Below are positions 45,095-53,283 of a stretch of 57,227 bases of DNA, in pieces. Under the pieces are notes generated by a model. That model worked only from the letters and a program-made list of their open reading frames with translations, ran no database searches and was not told the DNA's origin. How positions within the stretch are numbered: position 1 is the first letter of the stretch; each line of letters opens with the position of its first letter. The position numbers and the translations under genes are program-made. Source of the stretch: Acetobacterium sp. (GTDB taxonomy: Bacteria > Bacillota > Clostridia > Eubacteriales > Eubacteriaceae); assembly GCA_028692885.1 (NCBI GenBank), contig JAQUWM010000010.1:1-57227 (forward strand), given 5' to 3'.

Positions 45095-46150
45095 ATGACA
45101 AGTTTTTTAGAGCTGGTTAATTACGGCCGCCACAACGATTGTTCCGATATTCATCTATCGCGCGAGTTACCGCCGGTTTTCCGCAAAAACGGGAAACTCT
45201 ATCAAAGTGATTTTGAGCACAACCCGCAGCTGATTGAACAGCTGATTTTCAGTATTCTGACCCCGGCCGAGCGAAAAAAGCTGGAAGACGGCAGCGATCT
45301 CGATTTTTGCCATGTCACCCCTCAGGGCTTGCGGCAGCGGGTCAATATCTATAAGCAGCAGGGCAGTTATGCCGCCGCGATCCGCCTCCTCAACGATACC
45401 ATCCCCAGCTTTGAAGACCTCAAGCTGCCGCCGATCATCCGCAAGCTGGCGTCCGAGCCGCGGGGCCTGATCCTGATTACCGGCCCGACCGGCAGCGGCA
45501 AGTCGACGACGCTGGCCTCGATGATTGACTACATCAATATCAACCGCGCCGTCCATATCCTAACCATTGAAGACCCGGTCGAGTACAAGCATAGCCACAA
45601 GCGCAGTATTGTCCATCAACGCGAAATCGGTGTCGATGCCAGTTCCTTTGCGGCCGCCCTGCGCTCGTCGCTGCGGGAGGATCCGGATGTCATTCTGGTC
45701 GGCGAAATGCGCGACTACGAAACCGTATCGGCCGCCGTTACCGCCGCTGAAACCGGGCATCTGGTGCTGTCGACCCTGCATACCATTGGCGCCGCCAATA
45801 CCATCGACCGCATCATCGATGTCTTCCCGCCCCACAGCCAGCAGCAGATCCGCACCCAGCTGTCCAGCATTTTAAAAGGTGTCGTCACCCAGCAACTGCT
45901 GCCCCTGGCTGATGGCTCCGGCCGGATGGCCGCTCTGGAAGTGCTGATCGGTACCGATGCGGTCCTCAACCTGATCCGCGAAAACAAAACCCACCAGCTG
46001 GCCTCGGTAATGCAGACCGGCGGCCGCGACGGCATGAAAACCCTCAACGCCGACCTGGCGATGCTGGTCCGTGACCAGAAGATCACTTACGAAGTCGGCC
46101 TCGAATGGGCCAGCGACAAACAGGAATTCAATCAGTACTTCGGCCGCTAG
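45095..46150 (+). CDS. pilT: type IV pilus retraction ATPase PilT
   Basis: A 351-residue hexameric ATPase that drives pilus retraction. Walker A is GPTGSGKSTTLASMIDYIN, the Asp box IEDPVEYKH, Walker B REDPDVILVGEMRD and the His box HLVLSTLHTIGA. The N-terminal PAS-like part is short, as usual for PilT. The C-terminal AIRLL-type motif sits in YAAAIRLLND earlier in the chain. It is the last gene before the tandem riboswitches. Confidence 0.96.
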   Translation: MTSFLELVNYGRHNDCSDIHLSRELPPVFRKNGKLYQSDFEHNPQLIEQLIFSILTPAERKKLEDGSDLDFCHVTPQGLRQRVNIYKQQGSYAAAIRLLNDTIPSFEDLKLPPIIRKLASEPRGLILITGPTGSGKSTTLASMIDYININRAVHILTIEDPVEYKHSHKRSIVHQREIGVDASSFAAALRSSLREDPDVILVGEMRDYETVSAAVTAAETGHLVLSTLHTIGAANTIDRIIDVFPPHSQQQIRTQLSSILKGVVTQQLLPLADGSGRMAALEVLIGTDAVLNLIRENKTHQLASVMQTGGRDGMKTLNADLAMLVRDQKITYEVGLEWASDKQEFNQYFGR

Positions 46151-46169
46151 AAAGCTCGTTTAGTTCGCT

Positions 46170-46262
46170 CCGTAGGGGCGGTTCGTAACTGTCCGGACGC
46201 AGTGGATTCTTAAAACGAACCCAATCCCAGCACTAATCCGTAGGGGCGGTCCGTGACCGCCC
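46170..46262 (+). repeat. two REP-like palindromic repeats
   Basis: Two related copies beginning CCGTAGGGGCGG lie at 46170-46196 and 46238-46262. Each forms a small hairpin around a CGT loop; the second is a perfect 8-bp stem (GGGCGGTC with GACCGCCC). Such GTAGGGGCG elements are common dispersed intergenic repeats in several bacteria. They fill the start of the 883-bp gap between pilT and the pilin gene. Confidence 0.7.
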
Positions 46263-46365
46263 ACAACACGGTTGAAAATTCAGAACCTGTTCATAAAATG
46301 AACAAGTTAAAAACGCGTGGCTGAAAAACCACCTTATCCCATTAAAAATTTGTAAAAAGATTAAC

Positions 46366-46394
46366 TTGACTTTTAATTGAAAAAGAATTACCCT
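46366..46394 (+). promoter_or_regulatory. promoter of the first GEMM-I riboswitch
   Basis: TTGACT (46366-46371) and TACCCT (46389-46394) spaced by 17 nt. The segment ATTAACTTGACTTTT is shared with the promoter of the second riboswitch, suggesting duplication of a promoter-riboswitch unit. The -10 is weak. Confidence 0.5.
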
Positions 46395-46398
46395 AAGA

Positions 46399-46493
46399 GA
46401 GCGAAGAGCAAATCAGATGAAAGTCTGTGACGCAAAGCTTCAGGGTCTACGTTATGGTGGCGGTTTATACGCCAGATAATAGGACAGCCAGCT
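46399..46493 (+). ncRNA. GEMM-I (cyclic dinucleotide) riboswitch, first of tandem, with A at specificity position
   Basis: The GEMM-I blocks appear in order: GAGCAAA, a CAGAU-GAAA-GUCUG hairpin with the conserved GAAA tetraloop, the signature GACGCAAAGC, CAGGGUCUA, a second variable stem, and GGACAGCCAGCUGCC. The base that aligns with G20 of the Vc2 riboswitch is A (46407), followed by G and C. A20 is the hallmark of GEMM-Ib types that bind 3',3'-cGAMP or both ligands. Ligand choice here is therefore open. Confidence 0.9.
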
Positions 46494-46518
46494 GCCACAC
46501 ATAGGAGTGGCTTTTTTT
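46494..46518 (+). terminator. terminator of the first riboswitch
   Basis: GCCAC pairs with GTGGC and is followed by seven T. Its 5' arm overlaps the end of the aptamer, so ligand binding and termination can compete. Confidence 0.85.
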
Positions 46519-46700
46519 GTGCCTAAAAGTTGAAATGATGGATAGAAATGACGGACAGATTTTTAAAGCGGGCAGATTTAAGCGGGTTGTTACGCTTTCT
46601 AACGCAAGCGAATCAAAACAAGGCTAAAAAGAACAATGACTGAACCGCAAAAAGTCATCTAAAATACAAAGGATATGTCACGAAGATGTAAAATATTAAC

Positions 46701-46729
46701 TTGACTTTTTAACCGCTATCAACTAAGAT
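46701..46729 (+). promoter_or_regulatory. promoter of the second GEMM-I riboswitch
   Basis: TTGACT (46701-46706) and TAAGAT (46724-46729) spaced by 17 nt, directly before the second aptamer. The 182 bp between the first terminator and this promoter hold no gene I can support. Confidence 0.6.
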
Positions 46730-46744
46730 TAAACTAAAGTAAAA

Positions 46745-46841
46745 TCAGAAAAAGGCAAAGCAGGGGAAACCCTGGGACGCAAAGCTAAAGGGTCTAAAGC
46801 CGTGGTCAGGGCACCAAACCGCCACGATACGACAGCCAGCT
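46745..46841 (+). ncRNA. GEMM-I c-di-GMP riboswitch, second of tandem, with G at specificity position
   Basis: Blocks in order: AAGGCAAAGC, a CAGGG-GAAA-CCCUG hairpin, GGGACGCAAAGCU, AAGGGUCUAAAGCCGUGG, a second stem, and CGACAGCCAGCUGCC. The base aligned with Vc2 G20 is G (46754), the c-di-GMP type. A terminator overlaps its 3' end. It is the last control element before the pilin gene 190 bp downstream. Confidence 0.95.
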
Positions 46842-46869
46842 GCCGCACGGTGAGAGTGCGGCTTTTTTT
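46842..46869 (+). terminator. terminator of the second riboswitch
   Basis: GCCGCAC pairs with GTGCGGC around a 7-nt loop and is followed by seven T. The 164 bp from here to the pilin start contain only a small hairpin near 46977-46997. Confidence 0.9.
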
Positions 46870-47033
46870 GACAAAAAATTTGGCAATAATGGAGCGGGAT
46901 TAAGGCAGCTTAAGGAGAAGTGTGAGATAATCATTACTACTTACCAGTCAGTCATACATAAAAAATAGGTATATAAATCATCGCCGGCGCAGATGATCAT
47001 ATAGAGCATAAAAAAACAAATAAGGAGCAAAAA

Positions 47034-47522
47034 ATGGAATTAATTAACAAGATACGGAAAAGTAGAAAAGGGTTTACCCTGGTGGAAATTATTGTAGTGT
47101 TGATTATTTTGGCTGTGTTGGCGGCGTTTACAATACCGACGATGATTGGTTTTGTCAATGATGCCAGAGACAAGGCTCATATTGCTGAAGCCCGTGAGAT
47201 TTATGTAGCGGCACAGGCAGCGACAACTGAAGCTGTCGCTTCAAGTAAAGCAGCTGTCCCCGCTGCAGATTTAAATGAGGGTGGTTCAAATTCTTTAAGT
47301 GGTAATAACACAGGTGGGACGCTTGCAGTTACAAATAAGGGAATGAGAAAAATGTTAGGTGATGATTTATCAGAGGACGCAGAATGGGTTGTCGTTGTTG
47401 AAGATGACGGAGCAACAACACCAGCAGCGACAGGAAAAGTCAAATCGGTAACTTATACTATTCCAAATTCTGATCCGGAAAGAACAATTATTATTGAAGA
47501 TGGAGAAACAACGATCAGCTAG
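47034..47522 (+). CDS. pilA: major type IV pilin
   Basis: A 162-residue prepilin. The leader ends in RKSRKG13, cut before F14, and mature residues 1-5 are FTLVE with the conserved E5. A hydrophobic alpha-1 helix follows (IIVVLIILAVLAAFTIP). The C-terminal head is short, acidic and Ser/Thr/Ala-rich without a cysteine pair. It has AAGGAGC upstream and is the first gene downstream of the tandem riboswitches. A terminator after it means downstream pilus genes get less transcript, typical of a major pilin. Confidence 0.93.
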   Translation: MELINKIRKSRKGFTLVEIIVVLIILAVLAAFTIPTMIGFVNDARDKAHIAEAREIYVAAQAATTEAVASSKAAVPAADLNEGGSNSLSGNNTGGTLAVTNKGMRKMLGDDLSEDAEWVVVVEDDGATTPAATGKVKSVTYTIPNSDPERTIIIEDGETTIS

Positions 47523-47563
47523 TTTATCAATCTTTTTAGACCCCATGCGCCATGGGGTTGTCT

Positions 47564-47619
47564 CCCTATCCAAGGCGCAAACCCGTCATTGGGTTTGCCC
47601 TTTGATAGGGATTTTTTTA
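47564..47619 (+). terminator. long terminator after the pilin gene
   Basis: A stem of about 20 bp (CCCTATCCAAGGCGCAAACCC with its imperfect complement) precedes a T run. A smaller palindrome CCCCATGCGCCATGGGG lies just upstream at 47541-47557. Confidence 0.9.
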
Positions 47620-47693
47620 TCAGAACAATAACGGCTTAGATTATGATTAAATCCGATCATCGGCCATGAGTTTTACAGACAAAGGAGCTAGAC

Positions 47694-49220
47694 TTGAACG
47701 CACAGACAGAAACCATCGATTATCCTCAATTAAAACAGGCTAAAAGTTTGGCGGAGTTGCTGGGCTGTATTCCAGACCGCTATTTCGAGAAGGTGCTGCT
47801 TTTTTTGCTGGGCGTTTTTACCCTGACACCAGTGATCATAGTGGCATTATTAAATTGTGGCATTACTTTTTTTAACCCCTATTATCCGCTGCTGCAAATG
47901 GGCTATGTGGGAATCGTGGTTGCTGGCCTGCTTTTCTATAAACGAGCACAGGAGAAAACAGGTTCTCCAATACTCATAAAGAACTCAAAAAAAACAGCGA
48001 TAAAACAATGGGTATGGCAGTATGGGACCTATCTCTGCTTGGTGGCAGTGCTGTTTTTGGGTGCTTTGGCAACGCTTTTTTCATCAGATATCGGGCTTTC
48101 GTTTTTCGGCGACTACTATCGCAAGGAGGGGTTGTTGACGCTATGCGCCTATGCCGGTATTTTTATGGCGACGACAGCCATTCACAGTGAGCAGCTCAAA
48201 AAAAGACTGGTTGAGATGTTTGTGCTGGTGTCGCTGTTTCTGGGTATTATCGTAATCCTGCAGAGCTTGGGGCTGCCGATCCGATCGGTGGTCTACCAGT
48301 TTAATGTCAACGATACGGTTGCGTTTGTGCCCTGGACGGCGATTTTTCATCAAATCAACCACTATGGCTATTATTTAACCCTGGGGATTTTGGCAACCGC
48401 AGGGCTCTTTGTTGCTGAAACAGGGAAGTTCCGAGGGGTTTTCTGGATTCTGGTTTTTAGTTTGTTGACCGGCGTGTTGATTAAAAATAATAGCTTCGGG
48501 GCCTATCTCGGGGTCTGTGCCGGTCTGGTTTTGCTGCTTGGTGTCAGTATCAGGCGCAAAGAAGGTTTCAGAAAGGCACTGATTCTGATCACTCTGTTTA
48601 TCGTAATTAGTATCGTTGCTAATGCCCTGATGGGAACTGTCAGAACCAATTTCACAGTGTTGACCGGCGATCTGAAAAACATTGTCCAAACAATCACAGC
48701 GCCCGTTCAGTCAGCGGAACCAGCTATGAATCAGGTGGAGGATGAAGCTGCAAAAGCGAAGGAGAAAGTCCAAATCCAGGCGAATAAGGCCGGAACTGGC
48801 CGCTGGAAAATTTGGAGTGAGTCGGTAGCCATCATCAAAAATTACCCGTTGCTGGGGAAAGGTCCGGATAATCTGGGTGAATTATTTCGGCAGAAGCACC
48901 TTTACGGCGATCGTCCCCACAATGAATATCTTCAGGTCGCCGCAACAATGGGAATTCCGGCAATGCTCCTGTATCTCGGGGCGTTGGGATGTGCCTTTGT
49001 TGCCGCGGCCAAAGCATTGAATAAGATGAAGCCGACCGGGATTATTGCCCTCGGGGCGGTGACCGCTTATCTGGCTTCGGCGATGTTTGGAAATACCATG
49101 TATTATACCTACCCCTACTTTTTAATTTTTCTGGCGATATTATTAACAGGCGCCCAAAAACCGGTTGGAGAGGTGTCCCATGCATCCGATCAAAGATTAT
49201 CAGTATTATCCGACAAGTAA
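47694..49220 (+). CDS. O-antigen ligase/Wzy-C family membrane protein, possible pilin oligosaccharyltransferase
   Basis: A 508-residue polytopic membrane protein with about eleven to twelve helices. The Wzy_C/O-antigen ligase hallmark is the periplasmic-type loop with GKGPDNLGELF and GDRPHNEYLQVAATMGIPA (the conserved His). Members transfer glycans to lipid A core, teichoic-type polymers or, in the PglL/TfpO branch, to pilin. Sitting between pilin and pilD it may glycosylate the pilus. The start is TTG at 47694 with AAAGGAGC upstream; no better ATG exists. Confidence 0.85.
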   Translation: MNAQTETIDYPQLKQAKSLAELLGCIPDRYFEKVLLFLLGVFTLTPVIIVALLNCGITFFNPYYPLLQMGYVGIVVAGLLFYKRAQEKTGSPILIKNSKKTAIKQWVWQYGTYLCLVAVLFLGALATLFSSDIGLSFFGDYYRKEGLLTLCAYAGIFMATTAIHSEQLKKRLVEMFVLVSLFLGIIVILQSLGLPIRSVVYQFNVNDTVAFVPWTAIFHQINHYGYYLTLGILATAGLFVAETGKFRGVFWILVFSLLTGVLIKNNSFGAYLGVCAGLVLLLGVSIRRKEGFRKALILITLFIVISIVANALMGTVRTNFTVLTGDLKNIVQTITAPVQSAEPAMNQVEDEAAKAKEKVQIQANKAGTGRWKIWSESVAIIKNYPLLGKGPDNLGELFRQKHLYGDRPHNEYLQVAATMGIPAMLLYLGALGCAFVAAAKALNKMKPTGIIALGAVTAYLASAMFGNTMYYTYPYFLIFLAILLTGAQKPVGEVSHASDQRLSVLSDK

Positions 49221-49578
49221 TCAACCAGTTGGCTTTAGTCGGGGCTTTCCGTTGGCGGTGGTGATCATCCTTTGTTTTGTCGCTGCGATCATCGGTGGGC
49301 TGGTGCTAAGCATTCAAAACAGCACCTACGCCGCCAATGCCCGGCTGGTCTATCTGGCCGCCCAGGCCAGAGCCATCGAGTCGGCGGCGACTGGTCACTA
49401 CCAGGTGCCAGGGCAGGCTGATCTGCTTGATTATATCGGCGTTGAGGTCAATCAGGATGCGGTCATCACTGTGGTTGATGAAAACCGGGATGCCACCATC
49501 GATTATATTGTCTATCGCCGGGGCGGTCGGGTCACCAGCTATTCCCCCGGGGATCTGGAAGCGGAAAAGGAAAAATAA
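49180..49578 (+). CDS. pseudopilin-like membrane protein lacking the E5 residue
   Basis: A 132-residue protein with one N-terminal membrane helix. The segment SRGFPLAVVII looks like a prepilin cleavage site (G then F), but the conserved Glu at position 5 of the mature form is Val. After the helix, ANARLVYLAAQARAIESAA resembles the alpha-1 helix of the main pilin (AREIYVAAQA). ATG at 49180 has GGAGAGG upstream and overlaps the preceding gene by 41 bp. It is probably a minor pilin or assembly factor of this pilus. Confidence 0.7.
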   Translation: MHPIKDYQYYPTSNQPVGFSRGFPLAVVIILCFVAAIIGGLVLSIQNSTYAANARLVYLAAQARAIESAATGHYQVPGQADLLDYIGVEVNQDAVITVVDENRDATIDYIVYRRGGRVTSYSPGDLEAEKEK

Positions 49579-49596
49579 TGCGAAAGGAAGTTGCTT

Positions 49597-50361
49597 ATGG
49601 TTGCATTGATCCAGTTTGTTTTTTATCTCTATATTTTTGTGATCGGCATCGTGATCGGCAGTTTTCTTAACGTCGTTATCTATCGGGTGCCATTGGAAAT
49701 TTCGGTGGCTAAAGGCCGCTCTTTCTGCCCCCACTGCCAGGCCCCGATCAAGGGCTATCATAATATCCCGGTCTTGAGCTATCTGTGGCTGCGCGGCAAA
49801 TGCGCCGACTGCGGCCAGCCCATCTCCATCCGCTATCCGCTGGTGGAACTCTTTACCGGGCTGCTGGCGCTGCTGGTCCTGGCCGTCTACGGTTTTTCCT
49901 TTCAATGGCTGGTGGTCTTTTCGGCCGGCGCTATTTTAATCTGCATCACGATGATCGATTTTGACACGATGATCATTCCCAATGGCCTGGTGCTGGCCCT
50001 GATGGCCCCGGCCCTGGTCAGCTTTTTCTTTTTTCCCGAGCTCGGGCTGCTGTCGCGGGTGATCGGGATTTTTGTGATCAGCCTGCCGATGCTGGCCCTG
50101 GCACTCTTTATTCCCGACGCCTTTGGCGGCGGTGATATCAAACTGATGGCCGTGGCCGGCTTTATGCTGGGCTGGAGTCACACCCTGCTGGCGGCCTTTA
50201 TCGGCATTTTGCTGGGTGGGGCCGTGGCCGTTTACCTGCTGCTAAAAAAAACCACCGCTAAACATATGGCCTTTGGCCCATATTTATGCATCGGCATCAT
50301 GACAGCCTTGCTATTTGGTGATATAATAATAAGGTCGTATTTAAACCTGTTTGGGTTATAA
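49597..50361 (+). CDS. pilD: prepilin peptidase PilD (A24A)
   Basis: A 254-residue membrane protease that cleaves prepilins and usually N-methylates the new N-terminus. The cytoplasmic zinc-binding domain has CPHC and CADC pairs, GSFLNVVIYR is in the first helix, and the catalytic aspartates sit in MIDFDTMIIPN and GGGDIKLMA. ATG at 49597 is placed 8 nt after GAAAGGAAG; TTG at 49591 is also in frame. All key residues are present. Confidence 0.97.
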   Translation: MVALIQFVFYLYIFVIGIVIGSFLNVVIYRVPLEISVAKGRSFCPHCQAPIKGYHNIPVLSYLWLRGKCADCGQPISIRYPLVELFTGLLALLVLAVYGFSFQWLVVFSAGAILICITMIDFDTMIIPNGLVLALMAPALVSFFFFPELGLLSRVIGIFVISLPMLALALFIPDAFGGGDIKLMAVAGFMLGWSHTLLAAFIGILLGGAVAVYLLLKKTTAKHMAFGPYLCIGIMTALLFGDIIIRSYLNLFGL

Positions 50362-50408
50362 TAATTCAGAATGAAAATCAAAACTGTGAACAAAGGTTGC
50401 TTTGGTGA

Positions 50409-50494
50409 CAGTTTCACAAACAATTTTGTAACGTGTAGGCGAACAGTCGATAGACTGTACGCCGTACAGTGTAAAAATTGTTTCGTGCAAACTG
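50409..50494. repeat. 86-nt nested inverted repeat between pilD and pilC
   Basis: The outer arms CAGTTTCACAAACAATTTT (50409-50427) and its complement (50474-50494, with two single-base bulges) enclose a GGCG-A-ACAGTC-GATA-GACTGT-A-CGCC hairpin (50438-50463). An alternative inner palindrome CTGTAC-GCC-GTACAG (50455-50469) shares an arm with it, so two inner folds compete. It fills most of the 184-bp gap before pilC. It could be a small palindromic element or a structured leader. Confidence 0.8.
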
Positions 50495-50545
50495 GCAGCG
50501 AAGCTCGCGGCAGTTGATTATTCAACATCAACAACGGAGGGCCAT

Positions 50546-51730
50546 ATGCCGGTTTATAAATATACAGCCAAAAATTTACAGTCCCAGCTTATCAAGGGCA
50601 CCATGGAAGCGGCATCGGCCGAGACGGTGCGGCGGACGCTGCGCCAGAATAATGAGTTTGCCATGAAAATACAGGAAGTTCAGGAGCATCATAAGGCTTA
50701 TCAGCTCAAACCGATGGAACTGTCCGATTTTTCGCGTCAGATTGCCAGCATGCTGGGATCCGGCATCACCATGATCCGGGCCATCAAAATTATGGAAGAA
50801 CGCGATGTTAAACCGGCCATCAAAAAGGTTTATGGGCTTTTATATCAGGAGATCCAGCGCGGCAATACCCTCTCTTATGCTATGGAATTAACCGACGGCT
50901 CCTTTCCCGAGCTGCTGATCAACATGTATAAATCGGGCGAGGCCAGCGGCCAGATGGAGGGCACGGCCCGCAAAATGGCCGATCATTATGAGAAGGAACA
51001 CAAGCTCCGCGGTAAAATCAAAAGTGCCATGACCTACCCGGTGATCCTCTTTTTTATCACCGTCGCGGTGGTGGTGCTGATCTTCACCCTGATCCTGCCG
51101 CAGTTTTTTACCCTCTTTGAAGGGATTGAGCTGCCGGCGATTACCCGGCTGATGATCGCGATCAGCAATTCGATGACCAGTTACTGGTATATCTATCTGA
51201 TCGGCTTATTGATTATCATCGCCCTGGGCGGTTTTTTAGTGACGGTTCCCTCGGTTAAACGGGGATTGGATCATTTTAAGTTGAAAATCCCCAAGATTGG
51301 CAAGCTGATGAAAATCATTTATACGGCCCGTTTTGCGCGGACCCTGAGCTCGCTTTACTCCAGCGGTCTGGCGATGATCAACGCCCTGACGATTGGCGGC
51401 GCCACGATCGGCAACAGCTATCTGCAGGGACAGTTTCCCGCGGTGATTGAACAGGTCAGAAACGGCGAACCGCTGTCAGCCTCGATCAAATTGATTGACG
51501 GTTTTGATGCCAAGCTGGTGGCGACCATTTATATCGGTGAAGAATCCGGGAATCTTGACAGCATGCTGGAATCGGTGGCGGATTCCTTCGACTACGAAGC
51601 CGAAATGGCGACCACCCGGCTGGTCACCTTTATTGAACCAATTATGATCATCATCATGGCCAGCATCGTTGGGGGGATCATGTTATCCGTCATGCTCCCA
51701 ATTATGACATTATACCAAAATATCGGATAG
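50546..51730 (+). CDS. pilC: type IV pilus inner-membrane platform protein PilC
   Basis: A 394-residue GspF/PilC protein with two repeated GspF domains (about 65-190 and 265-390) and three membrane helices. Motifs include LSDFSRQIASMLGSGITMIRAI, YPVILFFITVAVVVLI and the repeat-two counterpart FARTLSSLYSSGLAMINAL, ending in SVMLPIMTLYQNI. It anchors the PilB/PilT motors. ACGGAGG precedes the ATG. pilM follows 11 bp later. Confidence 0.96.
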   Translation: MPVYKYTAKNLQSQLIKGTMEAASAETVRRTLRQNNEFAMKIQEVQEHHKAYQLKPMELSDFSRQIASMLGSGITMIRAIKIMEERDVKPAIKKVYGLLYQEIQRGNTLSYAMELTDGSFPELLINMYKSGEASGQMEGTARKMADHYEKEHKLRGKIKSAMTYPVILFFITVAVVVLIFTLILPQFFTLFEGIELPAITRLMIAISNSMTSYWYIYLIGLLIIIALGGFLVTVPSVKRGLDHFKLKIPKIGKLMKIIYTARFARTLSSLYSSGLAMINALTIGGATIGNSYLQGQFPAVIEQVRNGEPLSASIKLIDGFDAKLVATIYIGEESGNLDSMLESVADSFDYEAEMATTRLVTFIEPIMIIIMASIVGGIMLSVMLPIMTLYQNIG

Positions 51731-51741
51731 GAAGGCTCTAT

Positions 51742-53283
51742 ATGCAGACACTCGTCTATTTTTCCAATGATGGCATTCAGGTCCTCCAGGGGATCATCAA
51801 GAAAGGCCGCTTGACCATCACTAATCATAAAACCTTGCCCGTTGAGGCCGGCGCCCTGATCAATGGGGTTATCACCAATGAAGAAGTATTCCGGGAAACG
51901 ATTCGTACGGCGCTTAAAGAGAGTCCCAAACTCTTTAAAAATATCAAACTGATCATCGACAGCAGTCTGATCCTGACCAAAACCGTCGAGGTGCCCAAAC
52001 TCAAGCCCCGCGAACTGGAGACCCTGGCCGCTACCGAGTTTGATGAGTCAGCCGGAAATTACGATGAGCTGGTAGTCGATTACACCCCGATTCCCGGCGT
52101 CGCAGGCAATTATATTTTTTGTTGCGGGATTGAAAAACGGGTAATTGAATCTTATGTGGCGCTTTTTGCCAGCCTCAAAATCCAGATTCAGAGCATTGAT
52201 GTCGGTCTCAATACGATCATTCAGTATGTTACGGCGACCCGCGATTTTCGCGGGATGACCTTTGCCCTCAATATTCTGGATGGCAAGAATCTGGTTTCGC
52301 TCTTGTTTGAAAATGGGATATTTATTTTTTCGACCCGTTCCCGCCTCCTGGCCGAACGCGGCAGCGAAGCCTTCAGCCAGGAGCTTTCAGGCAAACTGTC
52401 GTCGCTGATCCAGTTTAACAAATCGCAAAAGTCGGACCACCATTTAAATATGAGCCTCTATGCCGGACTCGACCCGTTTGAGCTGGAGGGGCTCAAGGCC
52501 CTGAATTTTGAACCGGATCTGAGTCTGTTTATTCTGCCTCAGACACCTAATGTTAAAAACACCTTTGTGATGGAGGAAAGCTTTGATTTCAGCACTTATA
52601 TCTATCCGATTGCCGGCTTTTTTTCGGGCTCCCGGCCGCTCAACCTTTTTGGCGCCTACCGTAAAAACAATGCCTCGGCCAAAGCGCTGCCATTTGAATA
52701 TAAGGCCCTGATCATACCCGGCGCGATGATGCTGGTTTTTCTGATTATTTTTGGGGTCTTCTTTGGCCTCAAATTCAGTGCCCAGAAACGGCTGGAAGAG
52801 ACCAATGCCTATATCAGTGATACCAATAATCAGGCCGAATATATGCAGGCCAAGGAGCTGACCGATGAGCTGGCCGCGATTGAGGAGGAGGTTGCCAATA
52901 TCGAAACGATCAAGGCCGCAGTGAAAAGTAACCCGGCCCTGGTCTCAGTTATGATGAACAGCCTCGCCAGCCAGGGTAACGGCGCGATTACCCTCAATGC
53001 TCTGGCATATGATGGCGTTACCGGAGCGATTCATATTGAAGCGACTGCCAATAACGAGAAGGAAGCCGCCCGCTATATCGAACGCTTAAAAAGCACCGCC
53101 TACTTTACCCAGGTTGATTATACCGGTTATGCCCAGATCAGCGGTACCCAGACAACCACGACGACCAGCACCACGACGACCGGAACTACCAGCAGTACGG
53201 CGACCAGTTCCAATACCACCAACACGATCCTCGGCTATGGCTTCTCGGCAGATGCCTACCTGAAAGCAGGTGTAACGCAATGA
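51742..53283 (+). CDS. pilM: PilM-PilN-like fusion protein of the pilus alignment complex
   Basis: A 513-residue protein. Residues 1-270 are a PilM-like actin-fold ATPase domain, with VPKLKPRELETLAATEFDES typical of it. A single membrane helix at about 331-352 and an extracytoplasmic coil plus beta domain follow, matching PilN. Such fusions, or a PilM with its own PilN tail, replace the two-gene arrangement of proteobacteria. The C-terminus has a Thr/Ser run of about 35 residues (TTTTTSTTTTGTTSS). It overlaps pilO by 4 bp. Confidence 0.8.
   Translation: MQTLVYFSNDGIQVLQGIIKKGRLTITNHKTLPVEAGALINGVITNEEVFRETIRTALKESPKLFKNIKLIIDSSLILTKTVEVPKLKPRELETLAATEFDESAGNYDELVVDYTPIPGVAGNYIFCCGIEKRVIESYVALFASLKIQIQSIDVGLNTIIQYVTATRDFRGMTFALNILDGKNLVSLLFENGIFIFSTRSRLLAERGSEAFSQELSGKLSSLIQFNKSQKSDHHLNMSLYAGLDPFELEGLKALNFEPDLSLFILPQTPNVKNTFVMEESFDFSTYIYPIAGFFSGSRPLNLFGAYRKNNASAKALPFEYKALIIPGAMMLVFLIIFGVFFGLKFSAQKRLEETNAYISDTNNQAEYMQAKELTDELAAIEEEVANIETIKAAVKSNPALVSVMMNSLASQGNGAITLNALAYDGVTGAIHIEATANNEKEAARYIERLKSTAYFTQVDYTGYAQISGTQTTTTTSTTTTGTTSSTATSSNTTNTILGYGFSADAYLKAGVTQ

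Noticed and set aside
46170-46262. Possible CRISPR-like repeats before the riboswitches
   Set aside because: Only two copies, of unequal sequence and each palindromic; they fit dispersed REP-like elements better than an array.
47520-47640. TAG at the end of the pilin gene as a possible read-through codon
   Set aside because: The frame after the TAG runs straight through the terminator hairpins and shows no protein-like sequence, so TAG is a normal stop here.
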